Assembly: GCF_035083965.1 (NCBI RefSeq)
Contig: NC_089732.1
Coordinates: 10,493,424 to 10,557,423, forward strand
Direction of reading: 5' to 3'
DNA: 64,000 nt
From: Branchiostoma lanceolatum
Lineage: Eukaryota; Chordata; Leptocardii; Amphioxiformes; Branchiostomatidae
Both the position numbers and the translations under genes were made by a program. Numbering within the stretch: position 1 is the stretch's first letter; every line of letters starts with the position of its first letter. Below, in pieces: positions 52,123-61,212 of the stretch. The notes under the pieces are model-generated. The model saw only the letters and a list, made by a program, of their open reading frames with translations, had not been told where the DNA came from and searched no databases.

Positions 52123-52531
52123 CATCATTCCTTCACTTTGCAATAGCAGTTGTGATGTATGTGTAGTGTTGATCTGTGCTATACATAAAGCTTAGCAATC
52201 AAATACTTTTCCTGAAACTCCTATTAACTATTATATAGTAGTCTGTTGTAACTGGCAAGGAAACGGTGTATTGCACTGCTAGAATGAGATGTCTGCTGAA
52301 CACTCTTACTAAATAATATGGATATAATGAGTAGACGTTACATCCTGATTAGTACCTACTCCTTCAATGTCTGCTCCTAATGGCTAATGTTACTACTTTC
52401 CTTTTGCCAGATTCTAAAATAAGTACAGAATTGTCCATGCATTGCTACACCAAGACTCCTAAAGGTCAAATGATACATACATGTACTCCTTCAGCTCTTT
52501 TAGACATGTTCAAATCCCCAATGTCTACATT

Positions 52532-52604
52532 GTAACCTTCAGCACTCTGAAGTAGAATTTGGCACCTAATTCCGTATTGGTTACAGTGTTAGGGAGAAGG
52601 TTAA
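52532..52604 (-). repeat. 80-bp foldback repeat family C, copy 3
   Basis: Inverted copy: GTAACCTTCAGCACTCTGAA to AGGGAGAAGGTTAA. Confidence 0.65.
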
Positions 52605-53878
52605 AGTGTGTAATTTGCTGAGTGATATGTCATTGACACAGTGCTTTTTAACTAAGTAATAAGTACCCATTCCTTACTCTAGGGGGTATAACTGAGGAAT
52701 GATAATCATATTACATGTAGTTAGCTGTCAAATTGTCACTCTTTTCTTGTGGAGAAGACCATTGATGAACAGGCCAAACGATAAGTGAGAAAGGGTCTAC
52801 AGTTCAGTAATGCCCCCTTGCAGTTTCAACAATACTGCAGCTGCTATACCAAGCTATCAATGTCCTCATACAAAATACTAGAGCTACATGTACATCAGCC
52901 CTTTCTAACCTAGCTACTAGTAGAACCTAGTCTCCACCTGCCTCTATGGTTATAGCTAGTAGAATTGTGCAAAAATAGGGTAAAAAAATTGGCAAGGAGG
53001 GTGAGCCTGTAGTTAGGGCAAGCAAATGTTATTCCATGGTGGCCAAACTGCCCTGGCAAATCGTTATCCATATTTGGATAAATTCTACTATTTTTTCAGC
53101 CAGCATATAATAGTCTTTTGGAGATGTAGAACCTCTGCTACCCTTTTGTGTCCCAGTTTCTAAAGAAATGCTAGAAATGGTTCGTGCTATGAACATGTTC
53201 TTTGAATTTATATTTGCATTGATCATTACAGCTCAATATCCATGGAAACCATCTACAGATTTCCATACTTTGCTGAGTAAAATCTACATATGATACATGG
53301 TAGCTGCCAGAAGTATATAGGTACATATATATATATTCGAAGAAGAGATCATATGATAATACTGACAGAAACAAGATATTCCAACAATTGCATAATCGTG
53401 TATATAGGTGAGTGGCAAGGTAAGGCATATTGTAGCGGGTTGTCACTCTTAGATAATCAATTCAAACATTACATTTACAATAAAGTTTGCAGACCAACAG
53501 TACAGATGAACATGGCATTATACATATATTCACTTACGTGTAAGGTTAGCTATGATTAAGTAGATTTGACTTCAATCAAAACTGTTTTTGACAATTGCAA
53601 GTCTCATCACATGTAAATTGTTTTTGACTAGTCTTATCATATGTATATAATGTAAGAACTATCAGAAGCTTAAACATGACAAAATAATTCTTCTTAATCT
53701 AAGAAGACTAAAGCTCTAAGTACTTTTAAACATAACCTGTAACTTAAGTGATAGAATTCTTTGCTTTGTTGTAACTTGTAACAAACATCATTCTGTTGTT
53801 TTTTTCCCTCACCCCCATAGGCACCCAGGCACAAATCCTTGTTCAAAAGGTTTATGATAGTAAACGGAGGGTATTCTT

Positions 53879-53968
53879 TAGCCTGGAGTCCAGCCTTCTT
53901 AGCTTTTGTCCGCTACCCAAGCTACGTTCACCGCAAGCTAAGAAGGCTAGACTCCAACTCCAAGCTAG
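53879..53968. repeat. hairpin repeat
   Basis: TAGCCTGGAGTCCAGCCTTC and the inverse ending AACTCCAAGCTA; AAGCTAAGAAGGCTAG pairs with the left arm. About 30-bp arms, 30-base loop. Confidence 0.65.
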
Positions 53969-55256
53969 GTATTCTTGGCGCAATTGTGAAAGCGTTGCAC
54001 AAAATTCAGCTGTTTTGTGACAGAAAAGCTAGGCCGTGTACTAGATCCCATACCCTCCTAGAAAATCATACGGCAAAAGAAATTGTGCGATGAAGGTGGT
54101 CGTGCCTTCACATTAATACTTAAAAATGTCGCATTTCAATCTGAAAATTGCAACACAATTGAGATATGACAATGTTTTTTGGTGCAAAGGATGCATAGAA
54201 AACATGCAGGACATGCTCTGGTCTGGTTTGGACATATAAAACACTGCCCTGTTAATTGCATCCACCTCCAATATAGTGATCAACTCAACACCAATCAGGA
54301 AAAGGTGTTTGTCAAGATATTTTTCATGAAATAATAGTCAAAGGATTGCTGAAGGGGCATTAAGAAAAAAATAATTTCATTATGTTAATTGTTTAATGAA
54401 ACGAAATCATTTTCTCATATCCTTACTATATCAGAACTTCTGTCAGAATGCAACAATTCATTGTAAAGATTTTATGAAAATTGTAATACATTGTACAGGG
54501 CATGAAGTATAGGACTGGTACATTTCAACACTTTATTGCCCTCTATACACATGATATAGTGATGACCTGTGTAATCATGCAAAACATAATTCTAAAATAG
54601 TAATATACTATTTGTCCAATTACCTGTACATTTATCAATGTAAAGACAGAACATAGTGTTACAAAATGAATAAGTGATAAAGCAAGAGTTGACAAATTGT
54701 TCTTAAAAATGCAACATGAAAAATTTGAATGTCACAAACATCCATTCTGTAATAACTAAATCATAATAATTATTATAGTGGTTTCTTCAGCAACTAGCTA
54801 TAGCCACATAACCCTGGAATGGAATATATGGCCATAGGTGGCAATATAAATTTAAAGAATATTATGACATGAAATTTCAGTAATGGAATGAATTAGCATA
54901 GTCAAAAAAAGTGTAGATACACTTAAAGACACTACTTGGACCCCACATAAAAAGGTGAGTGACTTGAAATAAATGCATGACCTAACTGATAGAAACCATA
55001 TTGGCTCTAAATGCTTTTGTGAACCAATGCCTAAACTAGACACGGTCACACCTCAATGCCAATTTATAGGTTTCAACAATTTAACAATACCTTTTATCTT
55101 ACATCTGGTTATACCTGTATATGATTTCTAGAGGCTAAAACCACAAAACGAAAGTCTAAGCGTTCCATGTGATTTTCAGGCAGTCGTGTGTATTATACAG
55201 TGTTCCAGGGATGTGCTAGTCCTTGTACATTGTAAGTCTGTTGGACTACAGATCCT

Positions 55257-55349
55257 TCATGTTAGCCCCCCATCCTCCTCCTCACTGATAGAGAAGTGCC
55301 TGTTGCTGCTGGATGGAGAGTTGTCCATCTCCATTGAGTTCTGGTACAT
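55257..55349 (-). CDS. VMAC: VMAC-like exon 2
   Basis: Acceptor CTGTTGCAG at 55350; MYQNSMEMDNSPSSSNRHFS then an acidic end EEEDGGLT and TGA. Linked to exon 1 by strand, phase and the DNS motif. Inference, since the intron is 2.5 kb. Confidence 0.65.
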   Translation of the reverse strand: MYQNSMEMDNSPSSSNRHFSISEEEDGGLT

Positions 55350-58320
55350 CTGCAACAGGTACAGAAAAGGGAGTTAAAACATCCAATCTGGTAAAACATG
55401 AGGCAATTTCTTCCAATTCTGATATACACGTATGCAAGAAAATAGGGAATAAATGTTGTCTTTCCTGTCAGATTTTGTGTAACATTTAATTGTTGACTTA
55501 CTTCTGAAATACTACCTTGGATCCTTGGACAGTCCATATCAACACCCGAAGTGTTTCACAATTGTATCATTTTACAGAAAACTGCCTACTTATGAGTTTT
55601 TGTAACCAAGGGGGTAAAGTTAAGGGTTATTTCAACCTCCTTGTTGTAAGTTAGGGGGGTAGAACCTTGCAGTACAGCATATTCTTAATGTGCTGTCTGA
55701 GACTTATTATCCTTCACAATTTCTTACTAAAAGCTGTACTTAAAGAAATAGTACTTATTTTTCAGACCTTTGGTGATATGCATTGCATGCAGTCACTTCA
55801 CAGACAATACCATTTTCTTTGATGTATGGACAATGGAAAGCAAAATGCTCCGAATGGAAACATACCAATAGTCTTAGTCTTCATCAATAATGCACTGTTG
55901 CCTTAGAAAGTTAGAAGCAGAAAAGTGTGTGGCTGTTCTCTTGTTCAAATATCAAGGCTTCCTCAACAAGACATGTCCCTAGCATTAACTGGACAGTCAA
56001 CTAGGATGTTCTTTTAGAGAAGTTGAGCAAATCAGTATACAAAATAGGAATGATTTCTAATTTGACAAAGTAAGAAACGTCTGGAAGAAACCATGGCTGA
56101 GCAAAAGATGACTCTTGACCAATTTTAAATGATGACCCCTAAAGTACACATCATAATGGATACCTTTGTGCCAACTGACAATGAAGAAACTGGTTCTACT
56201 TGTAAAACTGCTGCTGGGTGCACACATGTTGTCAAAGGTCATGTAATTTGGTGGATGTAACATCTGGTGGTTTCCCTTAGTCCTTTTGTGTAGTGAAATT
56301 TTGGAAATTGATTTATGGTTTTCAGAGAATGGCACAAAATACAAAACTAAAACAGGCGTGATTTCAGAAGAAAATGTGTACAAAGAACAAATGTGTGGCA
56401 CTTTTGACACTTCCAATTTGCAGTTTGTGAACTTTCAGAAAATGGTACAAAAAAATGCAAGTGAAACAGGTGTGGCGTTGATTGAAAGAACATGTGTACT
56501 GGTACATAGAACAAAGCTTTTCAATTTGCAGTAAGTTGGGGATTAGAAGAAAGTGATGGTTCTTGCTATCATCAGGGAGGTTATCCTATATAAGTTATAA
56601 CCTCCTTGCTATCATCAAAGTAGTAACAGCCTGGATAATACCATCTTTAGCTACAGACCATGCTACCACAGTACTACAGACTGCTCTGTTGGTAGTACTA
56701 TTGACTCTACCTATGTGAGATGACAACTTGGAGAACGAACTTAAGCTGAAAAGGTGCTACACAGCAGGAATGTAAAAGCAGACTGTCAATTGTGAGAGGG
56801 AAACAACAGGAAAATTTGCTTACTTTGCCAACAAACCTGGTAAAGTTTGCCAACACATGGAAAAACTACAAACAAAAACAAAGCAAAACAACTTGTTCCA
56901 CATGATTTGTAGTCTTAATGAACAGGTTCATTCCATAAAAACAATATTCATGAATGTGTGTGGAACATACTGAAAAAAGTTCACTGAATTTTAGAACTGT
57001 TCAACCTTCTCCCTGCTGTTTAACTGTGTACCAATACAAATTTTAGTGCCAACAGGCTAACTCAACAGGAAGAAGGTTAAAGACTTCAGTTCTCTGTTTG
57101 CCTAGGTTTAGGACAATTGACAGTCTAGCTTTTTAACTTTGGCAAAGCGACCCTTAAAAACTTGTTAAACATGTTTACAATGTCTTTACAAATACTAGTA
57201 AGTGACTTAGGTGTTCTAATTACATCAAGACATCCTTGCATTGTTGGGTGCACTGGTTCACAAAACTATTCCTGTGCAAAGAGCCATTGACTTCAACACA
57301 AAAACAAGACAAGCATTAATATGTCTGCACATATCCTATATATGATATACGATTCTATTGTACTTCTTAGTACTTATTTACTTCTATACGTAATTTTACG
57401 TATTTAATGCACACATATCACTCTCATCTTGTCTAGCTAGCGTCTCGAATGCGTTACTCTACTCATATATTGAAGATACAACTTCCCTAGTCATTAAGCT
57501 TACTTCTTATTCTCTTAAAAGCTGTGATTGTCAATTCTAATGCGTTAACGCATGCCTAATTAGCCATATAAAAATACATAAAAAACATATTCATAAAGCA
57601 CTGGTTATGTTATCCCATATGGTAAAATAAAACTTTAAAATGCCACTTTTAAAAATGGACAATGGGAAACTTCCATACACAGGTAAGCTCCCAAAACTGT
57701 TGATGACGATTTTTAAGGCACTATTCAAGATGTAATGCTAAGGGCCATGGCTAAACTTTAGACTGTTCACAAAAAGAGCCCTTGAATATGTTGTATATAG
57801 AATATCATATTTGGTTGTTGAGGCTATTGGCAAGCATACACATTGTATCCCAATCCAGGTAGCACACATATACATGATGCTACACCTGTGTGTGGTGGGA
57901 GTTGGGCGTTCCTCCGTTCGACACCCTCCTGTTGTAGTCTGAATCCCCCATCTGGTCCGCCTCCACCACCCTGGCCAGCAGCCCCTCCAACATGGGTTTA
58001 TATTGACTGATGTCCTCCAATAGTTGACACTTGTGTTGCAAGTGTTGCATAGAAGCGTCTCTTTCCTTTAGCGAGGCCACCAGCTTTTGTACGTGGGCTT
58101 CGGAGGCCTCCAAACTCCGCCGAAGTTCGGCTATTTCGGAGTCTTTTTCCTGGGAAACTTCCTTCAACCTGGTCTGCATTTGCTCGTCTTTCTTGATGAG
58201 GGACTCGGCTTGTTCTTGGACGGTCTTTTCCAACTCTGTCACCCGTCCGTACAGCTGCTGTAGGTGCTCGTTGGCTTCTTTGATGCTCGTTCGTGTCGGG
58301 GAAAACATTTCGGCGGTCAT
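55257..58320 (-). CDS. VMAC: VMAC-like intermediate-filament-associated coiled-coil protein
   Basis: Vertebrate VMAC is a small coiled-coil protein reported to associate with vimentin-type filaments. Exon 1 is 58320-57886 (145 codons) and exon 2 is 55349-55257 (30 codons plus stop); donor CAG|GTGTAG and acceptor CTGTTGCAG are both phase 0, giving 175 aa against 169 in human. Conserved with human VMAC as I recall it: IKEANEHLQQLYGR, the heptad helix from about residue 10 to 115, and QLLEDISQYKPMLEGLLA (human ELLQDICRRRPPLAGLLD). Exon 2 gives MEMDNSPSSSN (human LDNSTGEE). Without splicing the frame stops one residue after the junction, so a 146-aa single-exon form is the alternative. Confidence 0.82.
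57001..57080 (+). repeat. 80-bp foldback repeat family C, copy 4
   Basis: CAACCTTCTCCCTGCTGTTT to AGGAAGAAGGTTAA. Confidence 0.7.
57886..58320 (-). CDS. VMAC: VMAC-like exon 1
   Basis: ATG at 58320; heptad-repeat coiled coil rich in Glu, Lys and Gln, GC-richer than its surroundings. Ends NSHHTQ at donor GTGTAG. Confidence 0.88.
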
Positions 58321-59052
58321 CGGGTGGCCGGGAACATGTAGAAAGTGTGATTTTCAGGTCCTGACGTGGCCGTCGTACTTCCGAGTTTTCCTGGCCAGGC
58401 TGTCTGCCAGTGACACACGGACAGGTCATAGGTCACCCGCGCACAGGTGCATGGGATAGCTGAATGATGATACTAGCCTCTAACAGGCTCCACAGGTGGC
58501 TGGAAAATGGTAGAAATTGGCCAAATAGACCAAGGAGATTAAACCTCATTGAATAGACAGATAACATTCCAATGTTGCAAACTGTGCTCCTTAGCAACTT
58601 AACTCCTCTGACATCTTATCTCTCTATTTTACCAATTTCTACTATTTTTTCAGCAACCCGTAGAGCCTGGTAGAGGCTAGCTGGTGATACATAGGAGCTC
58701 CTTGCCAATCATGAATTCTTACCGAACGAGACATCAAAAGAACTCAAATTAGAAAAAGATCTACATTTTGGAAGCATTGTACATATGTCCTCAGCCTAGT
58801 TGGGCAGCCCTGGCTGTGTGTCAGCCAAACCAATAAATAAATAAGATAAGATAAGAAGGTCACAATTTTCCTCAACAACCACAACCTCTGCTTGGAGGCA
58901 CATGTACGTACAACAAAAAAAGACGATGATCTGATTTAGTTTCGCTTTAATTTTTTCATGCATCATAAAAAAATACACTCATTGATGTCATTGACCATTC
59001 CATCGCAAAAAGTTCTCAAATTTTTCTTTGTCTCACATAACAAAGACTCAGT

Positions 59053-59253
59053 TCAAACGACTATGTCCTGCTCAGGAATTGGTTCGATTTTTCGCTGAGA
59101 TCTCCTCCTGAAGAAGCGGCGGAGCATCCCCCGCGGTCGTGGCGGCCTCGGTGGCGGCGTGGTCCGTCTGGAGACCGTGGGGAACACGGGGACGTCCTCA
59201 AACTTCTCCAGCGGGATGTCGTTCAGGGGATCCCCTGACAGGTGACCCAGTAC
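59053..59253 (-). CDS. unrecognised gene exon 2
   Basis: 66 codons plus stop; Pro/Arg-rich and basic C terminus. The acceptor is weak but preceded by a T/C-rich stretch. Confidence 0.55.
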   Translation of the reverse strand, partial: VLGHLSGDPLNDIPLEKFEDVPVFPTVSRRTTPPPRPPRPRGMLRRFFRRRSQRKIEPIPEQDIVV

Positions 59254-60240
59254 CTTTTCGGATAAAGTCGGAAAACAATTGGATTTTTCGGGAAATAAAT
59301 TTGAAATTTGAAAAAAGAACACAGGATGCTGGATAAAACATTGTTCAGACAAAATGGAAATTGTTGTAATATGTTAATGTGAAACTGGCTTTAAAATGTG
59401 CATTTCCATTGGTCTAGCAAGAAGTTACTAATACACAGTTCATATTAAACTTCCAGCACTTTTGAATGAAAAGTTTAAGTTAATTCATCAATTCAATGTA
59501 GCAAGGACTAAAGGAACGATAAATATTATCACAGCTACGGTTGTCGTTGAATACCACTACCTATTAAATGAATGAGTCTAACCAGTACTGATTAAAAAGT
59601 GAACAACCATGCACACGTCGTACATTGATTAAAAGCGACATCTTGCAGTCAATAAAATTATTGCAGCAAAAGTCGCCACATATGGCTGCAATAATAGCAT
59701 CAACTGCTAGTCGTCGCCCTTGACAGATGGAGGCGCGGTCACATTCATCGTACGATTTATCTTGTGGTAGGATTTTCAGCGAGGCTAACAGAGCCGAACT
59801 TCGACATGGATTTAGACAACCTTCCCGACAGCTTAGTTTTGAAGGATACAGCTACGACTGTAACAAATATGCCGTCAATTTGTTATAGTAAAGCTATTGT
59901 ACGAATATGACATTGGGAATCACTGATTTGGAAAGCAGGACTTCACCTTTTCAAGATAAATTTCTTGTCTAGCACCATTTTTAATCCTCCTTGCCTCCAT
60001 TAGCATGCTGTCCACCTTTGCCTCCAGATCGTCAAACTCACAGCGGACTTTCCTCCCGTTACTCCTGATCTGTTTAACCTGACCGCGAAGGTCTGAAGCT
60101 CTCCCCTCCAAATCCGACATGTCCCCAACATAATCGCGGGCAAAGTCGTCCAGATCAGAACAGCTTGATTCGTCATCAGATGCTATCTCTAAAAACACGT
60201 TTACTGGGTCTTCATGCCCTTTATCTGTTGATAGTGACAT
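59053..60240 (-). CDS. unrecognised two-exon protein, coiled coil plus Pro/Arg-rich tail
   Basis: I do not recognise this protein. Exon 1 is 60240-59947 (98 codons): an acidic N terminus with DDESSCSDLDDFARDY, then a charged helical stretch (about residues 45-98) with heptad-like spacing. Donor AAG|GTGAAG, phase 0. Exon 2 is proposed as 59253-59053: acceptor CCGAAAAG, then VLGHLSGDPLNDIPLEKFED, a proline/arginine run PPPRPPRPRG, a basic patch LRRFFRRRSQRK, and a TGA stop; total 164 aa. The second exon is GC-rich with strong codon-like composition. An alternative acceptor after CACCTGTCAG would change the phase and does not fit exon 1. Without the splice, exon 1 would end after 106 aa. It lies 900 bp from SASS6 in divergent orientation. 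Confidence 0.6.
59947..60240 (-). CDS. unrecognised gene exon 1
   Basis: ATG at 60240, 98 codons to donor GTGAAG; acidic then coiled-coil-like. Confidence 0.65.
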
Positions 60241-61141
60241 TCCAGGGCGATTCGTTGAAATAATGTGAACACCACAACACGGATAACAACCTAAGGCGCG
60301 CTACTATGCATTTGAAATGAATGTTTAAACCACAACACAAAATGTGATTCGTCCTTCCATTTTTGCGTCATGACGTCTTTATTGAAACTAGGATGGACAC
60401 ATGGCGTTCTAGAACGGATGGTCATAGCTCATCTGAATACTGTAGCAATGGCAACAATGTTGGAATGTATCATCTAGATTTAAAAGACGTTAAGTTATAA
60501 AAGACGCACGCAGATGCACGCCCAGTTTAATTAGGACTGTTGTTGTTGTGCATATTTATCATTATCCAATCCACGTGTGGCAAATCACCCAACATCAGCT
60601 GCTAAAGCGTCGAAACGAACTACAATGTATTTTGATTATTTCCCCTGGATGTAACGTCCAAAAACAACAGTGGCGATGCCCATCATGGAAAGAATATCAC
60701 ATCACCATTGTGACAACGCCTGGTTCAATATAATCATCTCTAAAAGTTGTTGGGATGACGTTCGAAACTACAGTCCTCCGTACTAAACAATTCCACGTGG
60801 TTTTGTTGATATTTGTGACGTATTGTTTACACTTTGACAAACTTCCGCGTATGCGCAATAGGATTTACTATCACGTGATTTCTCTTGACCAATCGGAAGG
60901 GCTGATGTTTCCAAACGGGCGCCATTTTCAAAGTCGGCCCACAAAAATAGTCGTTTTCTTAATTTGTCACCTCTCCTTGGTGTTTACTCACTAATGTGGT
61001 CAATTTTATAGGTAGCAGCTGGTCAGAATAACTTCTTAAGGACTAAAAACGCCCAGCGTTGCTGTTTTACATCGTAGCCAAGGGACTTTTGTCGCGAGGA
61101 AAGCGAGAGGGGTCCTTCTTGCACCTTGAAAGAGATTCAAG
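60241..61141. promoter_or_regulatory. divergent promoter region between unrecognised gene and SASS6
   Basis: 900 bp between opposite start codons. Holds three CACGTG E-boxes (60570-60575, 60794-60799, 60872-60877, the last inside TCACGTGA) and two CCAAT boxes (60564-60568, 60889-60893). The SASS6 ATG sits in CAAGATGGCCGC, a YY1-type site. Same motif set as in the MAGOH divergent promoter. Confidence 0.5.
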
Positions 61142-61212
61142 ATGGCCGCTACTGAGGAGTTATTTTGTAAGCCAGTCTTCATCTGCATGAAGAGCGCCGA
61201 TCGGGAGGACAG
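61142..61212 (+). CDS. SASS6: SASS6 exon 1
   Basis: [20 protein letters not shown], donor GTGAGC, phase 2. Confidence 0.92.

Larger units (their letters stand above)
52140..55256. other. intergenic region between MAGOH and VMAC-like gene
   Basis: The two genes converge here. AT-rich; contains one small foldback repeat (52532-52604), a hairpin repeat (53879-53968), and a minus-strand AATAAA at 54532-54537 that may serve the VMAC-like gene. No coding sequence recognised. Confidence 0.5.

Noticed and set aside
56057..56416. 119-codon minus-strand frame in the VMAC-like intron
   Set aside because: No recognisable motif and no splice partners; likely chance.
58031..58459. Plus-strand and second minus-strand frames over the VMAC-like exon
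   Set aside because: Shadow frames of the GC-rich coiled-coil exon; the chosen frame has heptads and known motifs.
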